A stretch of DNA of 35,236 nt from Anaerolineae bacterium (GTDB lineage Bacteria > Chloroflexota > Anaerolineae > B4-G1): NCBI GenBank assembly GCA_016783285.1, contig JADHWW010000113.1, positions 1 to 35,236 of the forward strand, in the 5' to 3' direction. How positions within the stretch are numbered: position 1 is the first letter of the stretch; each line of letters opens with the position of its first letter. A model generated the notes under the pieces. That model was given only the letters and a program-made list of their open reading frames with translations. It searched no databases and had not been told where the DNA came from. Shown here piece after piece: positions 9,286 through 17,766 of this stretch. The position numbers and the translations under genes were made by a program.

Positions 9286-11567
9286 CGCTGCACCCCCACC
9301 ACCCCCAGCGGGATCGCGTCGGCGGGTAGCCGTGTTCCCTGCTCATCGAAGACCAGCAGCCGCTCTCCTGTCTGAAGACTATAAAGCCCCACCAGCAGGT
9401 GCGGGTGACCCGGAGAAAGATCTGCTGGCAACGTCACCTCCCGTGGGTCAGCGAGCAGGTCACCAGCGCCCCACAGGTCCGTGGGATAGTCCCCACCCAG
9501 AGGGGGGCCGTCTCCCTGAGCCAATAGTTCCCCTCCCTCTCCCACCAGATGGACGAAGACGTTCAACGCCTGAGATGGCGGCGTGTCGCAGGCCCAATAG
9601 AGAGTAAAGCGAAGTGTCTCCCCAGGCCGCACCAGGCCGTCCCACTCAGGATCCCAGGTCACCAGCCGCACTCCTTCCCCTAGCCGGTAGGCCACGGGGT
9701 TGCCGGCAGGAATTGCCTGCTCTCGCGAGGCCAGACGGACCGGCCCCACGCTGACTGTGTCCCGCCCATCGGCGGTGGTCAGCCGGAGACCACCCGGTGG
9801 ATAGAGCCCCAGGTCCAGCCGCAGCGCAGCCGGAGCCAGCGCATCCGCGTCAACGGATGCAGCCAGCGCCAGAGGCACGGGAACAGTGTCGGCGATGACC
9901 TCGCCAGCCCGCCAACGACTGGTAGGGTAGCGGCCCAGGCCGGGATGGGTGTCCCGCTCCCCAATCTTGACTCCCTCACGTCCAAAGGCCTGCAAAAACA
10001 GGACATAGTCGTAATCGGTGTCCATCGCCCCCAGTGCCTGCCAATAGAGGGTCACCTGGAGCGTGTCGCCAGGGTAGAGGGGATCTGGAGCAATGTCGTA
10101 CCCCAGGAGGTGAGCCAATTCAGGGTAGGTCACGTCCAGCGCATGCTGCGGGGCGACCTCCTCGGGAGACCCATAACGGGGCGGGGGTGCATAGGCCGGG
10201 GCCAGCACTCCCACCAGTCCATAAACCGCCAGCGCCAGCATCCCAAGGACCAGAGCGACGGCCAGCCAGTCACGCCAGCGGACAGGAGTCCACTCGCTCA
10301 GTCCCAGCACATAGAGGGGAGCCAAGGCCGCCAGGGTCACGAAGAGGTAGCGCCCAAAGTCGGCCGCTGCGCTCACGGTCATCCGGGCAAAGTTGACTGC
10401 GAAGGCCACTAACGGACCGCTGACCAGGATCAAGAACACAGCCGGCGGGCGTTCCCAGGGAATCCGCCCGGACCGACGGTGGAACCAGAAAAGGACCAGC
10501 CCCCCCCCCGCTGTCAACCCCAGCACCCGGGTCAGTCCGTAGACCCAGTGGGGCATCGGAATCTGCCCATAGCCGAAGACTCCCCAGAGAGTATCGTGCA
10601 GAAAGCCCAACTCGCGCGCCGCTGCCGCCAGGTCTGGCGCATTCGCCCGCACTCCCCACACCCCTGTCTGGTGCACCATGCTCGTCGGCTCGCCGTAAAG
10701 GAGTAAGTTGCGGGCAAACCACCACCCGCCAACGAGAAGCGACAATCCCAGGACAATCCCAGCCAGCCGGGCTGCCTCCCGCCAACCGGCGCGACCCCGG
10801 TCGGCCAGGGGCCGCCACAGGAGCGCCAGCCCCACCATAGGCGCCACCAGCGGGCAAGTCAACTTAGTCAGGAAGCCCAACCCCACCAGTAGCCCCAACA
10901 CCACCGCCCGCCACACCGTCGTGCCGCGCACCAGAAGCCGGGCAGTCACATACAGCGTCGCCGCAGCCACCAGATTCGCCAGCGCGTCGTCGTGAACCGA
11001 GGTGGTGATGAAAACAAACATCGGGTTAAAGGCCGCCAGCGCCGCCGCCCCCACCGCCACGTAGGGGCGACCCTTGTGGTCGCCCGCCTTGTGGTCGCCC
11101 ACCAATTCCCACGCCGTCCCATAGACACACAAAACCGTCCCAGCCCCCATAAGCAGCGAGAGCCAACGCACCATGTGGACCCCCAAAGCCACGTCCCGGT
11201 AAGGAAAACCCTCCAGACGAGGGTCATGCAGGTAAAGGCTTTTGTTGTCCACCCCCGGTTCCCACGGCTGGTAAGCCCAAAAGGGGTTGGTCCGCTCGAC
11301 CACCGCCTCGAAGCGCTCGTTGGGCACCCAGCAGGTAAGCAGCGCTCCCAACATGTAGTAGAGTGGGGGATGGTGGGCCTTGGTCGGCTCACCGGGCTCC
11401 AGCACCGGCAAACGCCGTTTCTCGATCAGATATCGGATATTGGCGTAGTTCAGCGCCTCATCCGGGCTCTCGAAGAGGGGATTGACCAGGCTATACGCAA
11501 AGCCCAGAATTAAATAGCCCACCAGGATGAGCAGGAAGAACCGGTGTCGTTCCAGTCGTTCACACAT
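9282..11567 (-). CDS. GT-C membrane glycosyltransferase (DUF2142/ArnT-like) with two C-terminal beta modules
   Basis: 761 residues from the ATG at 11567; the frame stays open further upstream, with a GTG at 11588 and a TTG at 11612, but the ATG sits just before the first hydrophobic helix (HRFFLLILVGYLILGFAYSL). The first outer loop has NPLFESPDEALNYANIRYL, the acidic pair typical of this family, and HHPPLYYMLGALLTCW. The nearest relative here is the gene at 28652. The C-terminal part has two beta modules (HLLGYDI...LQVTLYWQALGAMD and RFTLYWACDTPPSQALNVFVHLVGEGG...LVGLYSLQTGERLLVF). Family I (VGDHKAGDHKGRPYVAVG, about residues 154-169) replaces the VLPGEPILALG of the relative; family A reads LAASVDADAL at about 567-573. 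No clear Shine-Dalgarno site was seen, so the start is uncertain. Confidence 0.83.
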   Translation of the reverse strand: MCERLERHRFFLLILVGYLILGFAYSLVNPLFESPDEALNYANIRYLIEKRRLPVLEPGEPTKAHHPPLYYMLGALLTCWVPNERFEAVVERTNPFWAYQPWEPGVDNKSLYLHDPRLEGFPYRDVALGVHMVRWLSLLMGAGTVLCVYGTAWELVGDHKAGDHKGRPYVAVGAAALAAFNPMFVFITTSVHDDALANLVAAATLYVTARLLVRGTTVWRAVVLGLLVGLGFLTKLTCPLVAPMVGLALLWRPLADRGRAGWREAARLAGIVLGLSLLVGGWWFARNLLLYGEPTSMVHQTGVWGVRANAPDLAAAARELGFLHDTLWGVFGYGQIPMPHWVYGLTRVLGLTAGGGLVLFWFHRRSGRIPWERPPAVFLILVSGPLVAFAVNFARMTVSAAADFGRYLFVTLAALAPLYVLGLSEWTPVRWRDWLAVALVLGMLALAVYGLVGVLAPAYAPPPRYGSPEEVAPQHALDVTYPELAHLLGYDIAPDPLYPGDTLQVTLYWQALGAMDTDYDYVLFLQAFGREGVKIGERDTHPGLGRYPTSRWRAGEVIADTVPVPLALAASVDADALAPAALRLDLGLYPPGGLRLTTADGRDTVSVGPVRLASREQAIPAGNPVAYRLGEGVRLVTWDPEWDGLVRPGETLRFTLYWACDTPPSQALNVFVHLVGEGGELLAQGDGPPLGGDYPTDLWGAGDLLADPREVTLPADLSPGHPHLLVGLYSLQTGERLLVFDEQGTRLPADAIPLGVVGVQR
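9849..9867 (-). repeat. Family A
   Basis: GTCAACGGATGCAGCCAGC; translated LAASVDADAL. Confidence 0.85.
11060..11105 (-). repeat. Family I element (GDHKGRPYV-coding)
   Basis: Contains two TTGTGGTCGCCC units; translated GDHKAGDHKGRPYVAVG. The opposite strand reads VGATLVVARLVVA, a phrase I recall from interspersed repeats in other bacterial genomes. Confidence 0.7.
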
Positions 11568-11759
11568 TCGAGCAAGGGCGCCGGGCACACATTGAGGGCC
11601 CCCGGCACCCAAAAACGATCAGCGCACAAAGACACCAATAGCCCACCCCACAGATCTTGACGACTAACAGGTAGACTACCGATCCGTTGATGTCCTGAAA
11701 ATCCGTGTTCTTAGTGGCCGAAACAGAAGAAGCGACTGAAGTCGCTACTACGAACTCGC
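11568..11759. other. Non-coding gap between the PKD gene and the next glycosyltransferase
   Basis: About 190 bases without a convincing gene, between the stop of the PKD gene and the proposed start of the gene at 11567. It holds the family J hairpin (11731-11746), which could act as a weak transcription end for the PKD gene although no T-run follows on the minus strand. It also has an ATCCGTTGAT close to the family A core in opposite orientation, too short to count. I see no clear promoter for the downstream gene. Confidence 0.5.
11731..11746. repeat. Family J hairpin repeat
   Basis: AGCGACT and AGTCGCT form a perfect 7-bp stem around a GA spacer, 14 bases past the stop of the PKD gene. The motif (gcgacttcagtcgc) resembles interspersed repeats of other bacteria. 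Terminator-like in position, but without a poly-T tail. Confidence 0.55.
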
Positions 11760-13742
11760 CTAATCTGTTCTGATGACCAACGGCAGGTAAGCACTGTATA
11801 CATCCATGGCCAGGACGAAATCGCCAAAGGAACCCGTACTTGTTACCAACTGGTCGCCTGCCGTCTTAAGCGTAGAGGTAACCGGCGTCCAACAAGCATC
11901 AACCCAGTGATACAACCTGAGTTGGCCCTCGAAAGGCGGCAAGCGGAGCACATCGACAAAATAGTCGTAATCATAGGAGATGGTGACGGTGTAAGTGCCG
12001 CTGATCTCATCGATTGATTGACCACCCGCGAGCGGTTGAGCGCTCAGGTTGAACCCCTGGTAGGTAAAGGCGCTCTCCAGACCGCTGTGAGGCAGGGCCA
12101 GCCAGGGAGTGTGGGTGATGACCAACCCGTTGCTAATGACATCACCCCCGACAACGTCGGCATGCATTGCGACCTGAACCGTACCGTCTGCAGAGACCAG
12201 TGTGCCGCCACTGCCTGTGAGCGACACGACCGTCGTCGGCGGGATGATGTCGACCGGTTTGCGCAGCGTGTCGGTCAGATTGTCCGTGTCCTCCACATAG
12301 AGGGTAGGCCAATAGCGCCCCAGGTGGGAGTAGGTATGAGTCTGGATTTCGGTGACACCAACTTCAGTGACATCCCAGACGCCATTCCCCTCCCAGTCCC
12401 AACCGGCCTGCAATTGCGACACAGGTGTCTCCACATCGCTGCTGGCAGAGGCGTCAAAGACGACCTGGGACCATGTCGTTTGGGTGAAGGTGAAAGCAGG
12501 ATCCGGTGGATTGCCTGTATGGACGTCCTGCGTTGCTTCGCCCGTATCGCCATCGGTGTCGCGCACCACCAGGCGCACCGTCTGCACACCACCACTGCCG
12601 AAGACGTGCGTGGTGGTTTTGGTCGTTGAGTAGCCCGTCTCGCATGTACCGTCGTTATCCCAATCCCAGCAGACCTCAAGGGACGAGGTGTAGTCTTCGG
12701 CATCGGTGCTGCCTGAGGCGTCAAAGGCGTACTCGGTCGTTGGCAATTGCGGAACGGCGGGATCAGGCGCGATTGTAAAGGTAGCGGTGGGAGGTGTGGT
12801 GATGCCGACGCGGTCCGTTTCGGCGGTGAGCCAGTTGCGATAGTCCACACCGTTGGTCACCCAAGAACCACTGCCCCCATGGCTCCCCAGGCTGCAGGCA
12901 TCGCCTGCGCCCGACTCGTCATGGGGTCCGTCCGCCGCGCCCCACCAGTTGTTCTGGGCATCGATGCAATAGGTGCCCGCGGCGTCGTTCTGGATACCAT
13001 AGTCCGACTCCACGGTCCAGATGTTCGAACTCGTCACACTGAGGCTGGCAGTTGAAGAGCGCAACCAGGCCGTCCGGCCCTGGTCTCTATCACGTTTGTC
13101 CAAGGTGCTGCCAGTAACAACCACGTTGGCACTTTGACCAACTAAGAGGTCCACTTTCCCGTTGTTCGTAAGGAGCGCACCAGCAATCGTGAGGTTGGCA
13201 CTGTCCTCAACGACAATTCCAAACTGGTCTCCTGCTCGGACCTCACTCATGTTGAATACGTGAGTTCCGGTGCCCTGATAGTGTAGACTGGCGTTCTCAT
13301 CGTTAGAGTCCGCGCCCGCGTATCGGACCTCCACGTAACGGAGGTAAGAAGAGGCACCATCGTGAAACCATATCTTCCGCCAACGGGCGCCCGCATATCG
13401 GTTAAACACAATGTGCTGTGAGGGAGTGCCTTTGGCAATGAGAGAAGCCCCATCACGCACGTGGATGTAGATTTTTGGATCCACCAGAACCTGCACGCCT
13501 GGCTCAATGGTCAGCGTGACCCCAGCCTCGACGTCAATGTTATCCGTGATGTGGTAAGGACTGTTCGCGAATGTCCAGGTCGCATCGGTCGTGATATCCG
13601 AGTCGATGACTGTCTCGGCTGGTGCTGCCGGTCGCTCCCGGGGAACAGCCCAACTGGGCGTCGCCAGGAAGGCGCTCACTATACAGCAGGCCAATAGCGG
13701 AATGCTCAGTCTTTTCAGTGAAAGTGTCAAGCAATGCAACAT
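11760..13742 (-). CDS. Secreted beta-helix/PKD-domain surface protein
   Basis: 660 residues with a Sec signal peptide (residues 1 to about 32: LSIPLLACCIVSAF then TPSWA). Residues about 50-300 look like a right-handed beta-helix (repeated short strands, and NNWWGAADGPHDESG at about 262, the NNWWG motif of parallel beta-helix surface proteins). Two PKD domains follow: DASGSTDAEDYTSSLEVCWD to LVVRDTDGDTGEA, and FDASASSDVETPVSQLQAGW to LYVEDTDNLTD. A further beta-rich segment leads to the tail VYSAYLPLVIRTD, a short C-terminal signature frequent in Chloroflexota exported proteins. The ATG at 13742 has GGAGGT 3 bases upstream. It is the only clearly secreted soluble protein in the window, is flanked by real intergenic DNA, and contains none of the interspersed repeats. 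Probable cell-surface or extracellular adhesive/structural protein; ligand unknown. Confidence 0.85.
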   Translation of the reverse strand: MLHCLTLSLKRLSIPLLACCIVSAFLATPSWAVPRERPAAPAETVIDSDITTDATWTFANSPYHITDNIDVEAGVTLTIEPGVQVLVDPKIYIHVRDGASLIAKGTPSQHIVFNRYAGARWRKIWFHDGASSYLRYVEVRYAGADSNDENASLHYQGTGTHVFNMSEVRAGDQFGIVVEDSANLTIAGALLTNNGKVDLLVGQSANVVVTGSTLDKRDRDQGRTAWLRSSTASLSVTSSNIWTVESDYGIQNDAAGTYCIDAQNNWWGAADGPHDESGAGDACSLGSHGGSGSWVTNGVDYRNWLTAETDRVGITTPPTATFTIAPDPAVPQLPTTEYAFDASGSTDAEDYTSSLEVCWDWDNDGTCETGYSTTKTTTHVFGSGGVQTVRLVVRDTDGDTGEATQDVHTGNPPDPAFTFTQTTWSQVVFDASASSDVETPVSQLQAGWDWEGNGVWDVTEVGVTEIQTHTYSHLGRYWPTLYVEDTDNLTDTLRKPVDIIPPTTVVSLTGSGGTLVSADGTVQVAMHADVVGGDVISNGLVITHTPWLALPHSGLESAFTYQGFNLSAQPLAGGQSIDEISGTYTVTISYDYDYFVDVLRLPPFEGQLRLYHWVDACWTPVTSTLKTAGDQLVTSTGSFGDFVLAMDVYSAYLPLVIRTD

Positions 13743-13745
13743 AGT

Positions 13746-13751
13746 ACCTCC
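13746..13751 (-). promoter_or_regulatory. Ribosome binding site of the PKD gene
   Basis: GGAGGT, 3 bases before the ATG at 13742; fixes the start codon. Confidence 0.65.
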
Positions 13752-13790
13752 GAAGTGGGATTTCTAGAGTGGCCTATCACCAACCGCGCT

Positions 13791-13818
13791 ATTCTACCCG
13801 ACTTTCCCAGATGTGCAA
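13791..13818 (-). promoter_or_regulatory. Possible promoter of the PKD gene
   Basis: On the minus strand TTGCAC (13818-13813) and TAGAAT (13796-13791) are separated by 16 bases. The -10 box matches the consensus at 5 of 6 positions, the -35 box only at its TTG. Transcription would begin about 40 bases before the ATG at 13742, in one of the few true intergenic gaps. Confidence 0.35.
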
Positions 13819-13844
13819 GTCATAATCTCTACTTCTGCGGTAGA

Positions 13845-15917
13845 CTACTGGGGCGAGAGCGGTATCTCCACAGCATCGCCCTCCGGTGAAACCCACTCGC
13901 CAACTACCGGTAAGCGACGCCCTGACTCGGCATCGTATAGCCCGACCTTGAGCACAGTCCCACCGCCACGAGTACTCGCGGTGGTATCCAGCCGACGAAC
14001 GTCGAGCAGCATCGTCTGGCTGTCTACGATGATTTCCCCCGCTGCCCAACAGGTGGTGGGCCAGGTGTCCTGGGCCGGATGACTATCACGCTGCCCCACG
14101 AGCTGCCCCTCCGCCACAACGTGCCGAAAGACGGTCCAAGGCCAACCGATGCGGGCGTCGGTTCGCCAGTAGAGCGTCAGGCTAACGGCGGATGAAGACC
14201 CTGTCGCCCCCCCGACCTGATAGCCCACCAGTTCGATCCCATCATCGAACCGGGCGTACATGGGCTGGGCCTGGGCCGGCAGTGCCTCCACCACCGGGGC
14301 AGGGCGGGGATAATCCTTGTAGCGGGTGTGAATGACTCTGAGACTCGCCGCCGCCGCGAATAACTGCAGCCCGAGCAGAACAGCAACGACCGATGCCTGC
14401 CACAGTGTCAACGGATGACGACCACTCACCCGGTTGTCTGTCTGACCATCGGACAGGGGCAGGACTGACACGCCGACCAGCAACACCCACGGGATCAGGA
14501 ACATCCAGACCCGCGCGACCTCGCCCCGCGAGGTGCCCGACAGGTCAATCACCAGCAGTCCCAGGAAAAAAGCCAGCGCCAACAGACGAATGGGTTTCCC
14601 CGAACTGTATCCGTTGCCACCGCGAGTACTCGTGGCGGTGACACGGTCACGCAGCGCCCGCCATAGCCCCACAGCCAAAAGGTAGATCAGCGGTATACCC
14701 AGGAAGATCAGGAAATCATACAGGTGGTAAAAGACCCACAACCAGTACGAGCGATTCATCTTCAGGTGGAACGACATCGCCACTCGCCAGACATCCAGAA
14801 CGGTGACGCCCCAAAAGAGCCAATAGACAACCCAGACGCTGGCCAGACCAGCGGCAAAGGTAACCCCTTCCAACGCGATTCGCTTCAGGTCAAGTGGACG
14901 GTGCAAAGCATGCCAGAACAGACCATACAGCCCCAGTATCGCCAGCCCGACGACGACACCCAGATTGAAGAATACCCCCAATGAAATCGCCAACCCCGCT
15001 GCCAGAATCAGGGTCAGCCGGCGCTCTTCCAGTCCCCGGACGAACCAAAGAAGCCCTAGCGCGGTAAACAGGGGGATGAACTGATCCCACATCGTCGCGA
15101 ACAGGCCGACAGACAGGATCAACGGGTAAAGCACCGCAGCAACCAGGGCCAACTTACGGTTCAGAAGATAGCATCCCAACTGGTAGAGCGGCAACACGGT
15201 CAGGCTGGCCAGGCAGGGCAACGCCATTGAGGCCCAGGCACTGGCAATCTGGGGATCACTCAGATATTGCAGCCACAGGTTATCGCATTGAAAGCCACGC
15301 AAAGGCAAGGCAGCCCGATGGGCCAAGTCGGGCATCAGCGCAAAGATCTGGCGTGCCAGCCAAAACATCAGCGGGATACCCGGCGGGTGTCGTTTGGAAT
15401 GGATAGGGAAATCGGGCATAAGAGCCGGAAAGCGGCGTAGATAGTCGTTGATGTCCCCCACCTCGACGACGGCGCTGAAGTAGCCGCCGCTATGCAGCGA
15501 CACGGTGCGATCAAACAGTTCACGCACTACATTGGGATGGCGCAGATAGACGACGGTAACCTGGATGAGCGGCGTGCCGATAAGCGCCCAGGCAACGACA
15601 GCCCAGGCCCAAGAACGTCGCTGGTCATCGGCGCGAGTCACCGCCTGTCTCAATAACCAAAAGGCGACAGTCAGATAGAGAACGAATGTCAGCCCGGCGT
15701 TGACGATCCGTCCGAGGTCAGAAACCAACTCATAGGGCCAACGCCATTCGAGCGGGCCGCGCAGCGCGGGCACCGCGTCGGCGATCAACAAGAGGGACCA
15801 GACCAACGTGACCGTAGCCAGACCGATCAGCCAGGTGCAACGAGACAGGGTGCTGCCACCGCGAGTACTACCGCGAGTACTCGTGGCGGGGCTCGTGGCG
15901 GTGATACCGGGTTTCAT
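13845..15917 (-). CDS. GT-C membrane glycosyltransferase (HPPG type) with C-terminal beta module
   Basis: 690 residues, the only member of its subfamily here. The first large loop holds VVEVGDINDYLRRFPALMPD then HSKRHPPGIPLMFWLARQ; an HPPG element is common in polyprenyl-phosphate-sugar dependent mannosyltransferase-like proteins. About 12 hydrophobic segments follow. The C-terminal beta module reads IELVGYQVGG, VSLTLYWRTD, TVFRHVVAEG, VGLYDAESGRRLPV. The ATG at 15917 is followed almost at once by a nested double family B palindrome (ATSPATSTRGSTRGG, residues about 5-20), so the N-terminus has been rebuilt by a repeat. Other insertions are a family B copy fused to an inverted part-copy of A (TATSTRGGNGYSSG, about 426-437), family A at 500-504 (HPLT) and family B at 644-652 (TTASTRGGG) inside the beta module. 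It stands alone, about 100 bases before the PKD gene. Confidence 0.84.
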   Translation of the reverse strand: MKPGITATSPATSTRGSTRGGSTLSRCTWLIGLATVTLVWSLLLIADAVPALRGPLEWRWPYELVSDLGRIVNAGLTFVLYLTVAFWLLRQAVTRADDQRRSWAWAVVAWALIGTPLIQVTVVYLRHPNVVRELFDRTVSLHSGGYFSAVVEVGDINDYLRRFPALMPDFPIHSKRHPPGIPLMFWLARQIFALMPDLAHRAALPLRGFQCDNLWLQYLSDPQIASAWASMALPCLASLTVLPLYQLGCYLLNRKLALVAAVLYPLILSVGLFATMWDQFIPLFTALGLLWFVRGLEERRLTLILAAGLAISLGVFFNLGVVVGLAILGLYGLFWHALHRPLDLKRIALEGVTFAAGLASVWVVYWLFWGVTVLDVWRVAMSFHLKMNRSYWLWVFYHLYDFLIFLGIPLIYLLAVGLWRALRDRVTATSTRGGNGYSSGKPIRLLALAFFLGLLVIDLSGTSRGEVARVWMFLIPWVLLVGVSVLPLSDGQTDNRVSGRHPLTLWQASVVAVLLGLQLFAAAASLRVIHTRYKDYPRPAPVVEALPAQAQPMYARFDDGIELVGYQVGGATGSSSAVSLTLYWRTDARIGWPWTVFRHVVAEGQLVGQRDSHPAQDTWPTTCWAAGEIIVDSQTMLLDVRRLDTTASTRGGGTVLKVGLYDAESGRRLPVVGEWVSPEGDAVEIPLSPQ
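13961..13984. repeat. Family B palindrome
   Basis: CCGCCACGAGTACTCGCGG core; translated TTASTRGGG in the 13845-15917 protein. Confidence 0.88.
14407..14418 (-). repeat. Family A core
   Basis: GTCAACGGATGA; translated GRHPLTLW. Confidence 0.75.
14606..14640. repeat. Inverted part of family A joined to a family B palindrome
   Basis: CTGTATCCGTTG (reverse complement of the family A core, the only clear copy in this orientation) runs directly into CCGCGAGTACTCGTGGCGG at 14620; translated TATSTRGGNGYSSG. Confidence 0.75.
15856..15903. repeat. Nested family B palindromes
   Basis: An inner copy (CCGCGAGTACTCGTGGCGG) interrupts an outer copy between GAGTA and CTCGTGG. It encodes residues 5-20 of the 13845-15917 protein. 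Confidence 0.85.
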
Positions 15918-15935
15918 CGGAGTCAGATTACCATA

Positions 15936-15952
15936 GTCAACGGATACAGACC
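15936..15952 (-). repeat. Family A, intergenic copy
   Basis: GTCAACGGATACAGACC in the 42-bp gap between the genes at 13845 and 15960; the only copy outside a coding sequence. Confidence 0.85.
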
Positions 15953-15959
15953 CGCAACC

Positions 15960-17766
15960 TCACGGGACCGTCACGGGGCAAGTGGAATAGACAAGCAGCG
16001 GGTCGTCGGCAAAGACAGGAGACAGTGGTAAATAGTCTACCAATGCCGCCAGTTCCTCCTCAGTGAACCAATCCCTGTGCACGACCACATAACGGACACC
16101 CACATCGGACAGTATCGCCAACTCTGCCGCTGGGTTACCGGCGGGGTCAGGCTGCCGCCCGTGCCGCATCGCCCGCAGCAGGCCATTAGCCTCAATGAAG
16201 TCGTAGGCACCTGTTGTCGGGCGGGAGATATGGCCGGTGACAGTCGATTTGCCGTGCACAGTCTGGTAGTACATATAGAGCTTAGATAGATCATTGGTAA
16301 TGGGCAGGTCTACGATAGCGAAGTCGCCGATTTCAGCGCCAAGTTGGCGATAGAAATCGGGGACATCTGGCCGCGTAGTGGGAAAAGGCCAAGCCCAGTA
16401 CTCCAGCAGCACCAATGCACCCAGAGCAAGAGTGAAAAGACCTGCCCGTCGCGCAGGTAGACGACGCAGAAGATCATGGACCACTGCGCCCACTACCAGC
16501 GCCAGGCAGAGCCCCACCAGGATATTAAGCCGCTCCGGGTTGCGCAGCGAGCGTACGGGCAGGCTCCACCCAACCAGCCGGTAAGGCAACGGTATCTGGG
16601 GATAGGGCACACCGTTGACACGCGGGAACGGTCCCAGGGCCAACAACCAGAACACCAGCAAGCACCCAAACCAGAAACGATTCCGACGCATGCCGGCACG
16701 CCACCGCAGTAGCCCATAGCCAACCAAAGCCAGAGGCAGGTAACCCAGAGCGACAGCGTGATCCTTGTTGCGCAGGAAGCGCTGATGAATCGGCGCAGCA
16801 AGACGGCCCCACCACGGGTGGTAGAGATTGGGAAGGACGTACGCGACAAGGTCAGTCTGCGTCTCTGTCTCCTTGCCCAGGTAGGGGTCCTGTCCCGCTG
16901 GGTTTACGAACTGCTCCCAGGCCAAAGGCGCGAGGAACGGGCCAGTGAGCAAGCCCGCAGTGCCCACCATCACCAACAATGCCCGCCAATTCATCTCCGC
17001 CCACTCGTGGCGCTCCGTCAGCCAGGCGTAGAGGAGCCATAGGCCACCCACCATCCCGCTCAGTGTCATCAGGTGCCAGCCGGAGAGGCCGGAACAGGCG
17101 AAGAAGAGCCCGCCCAGAAGACCATCACGCACCCGTCCACTGCGCACCGCCCGCATCAGAAAGAGCAGTGAGAGAGGAACCCATTGTACACTGAGCAAGT
17201 TGAGGTGGTTGCGCTGCGCGAAGTGATAGGGGTAGAAAGCGTAGACCAGGCCAGCGACAAATGCCGCCCGCCGGTCGCCGACCACCTCGCAGGCCAGCAG
17301 GTAGGCCCCCAACCCAGCCAGGGGCCAACTCCACCAGACAGTGAAATTGTAGGCAGCCACACTTCCCACCAGGTTCTGCAGCAGCCACCACACGAAGGTA
17401 TTCAGCCAGGAAAAACTAAGAAAGTAGAGACTGACACCCTGGGGATAGAAAAGCATCTGAGTATGGTATGGCGACTGGCCCTGGCCCAGAGAGCGGAGAA
17501 CCCACCAGTTGCCCCACTGGAAGACGTACATGTCGAAGCCATCACCGGCCAACCGATCGCCAAAGTGAGCGACAAGTGGCCAGGCGTAGGCCAACGAGAG
17601 CAAAACATATCCACCTAACACAGCCACGGTGCGACGGCGGCTGATCCACAGCGCAACCGTTGTCAAGGCGTCCAATGCAACCACTCCAATTCGACGACCC
17701 GATCCTCGGCACCAGCGGCGCAAACGCACTGAGATAACTCGCAGACGGGCACCCGCATATCCGCTC
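15960..17766 (-). CDS. GT-C-like polytopic membrane protein, short form without beta module
   Basis: About 602 residues from the GTG at 17768 (the 4-base GTGA overlap with the stop of the gene at 17765 places the start there; the feature should be read as beginning at 17768). Same subfamily as the genes at 4922, 6616 and 25923: acidic first loop GDGFDMYVFQWGNWWVLRSL, FYPQGVSLYFLSFSWLNTFV, RAAFVAGLVYAFYPYHFAQR, YRLVGWSLPVRSLRNPERLN, then the soluble end FAIVDLPITNDLSKLYMYYQ and VRYVVVHRDWF. It lacks the beta module and carries no interspersed repeat; a CCGTTGAC in it belongs to the family's own VNG/FNG position. Probably a membrane glycosyltransferase coupled in translation to its upstream neighbour. 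Confidence 0.8.

Noticed and set aside
11681..11690. ATCCGTTGAT as an inverted family A copy
   Set aside because: Only 9 bases match and the flanks do not; expected by chance in a window this size.
16608..16618. CCGTTGACACG as an inverted family A copy
   Set aside because: It encodes the VNG of GPFPRVNGVPYP, a position where paralogues have FDG or FNG, so it is native sequence.
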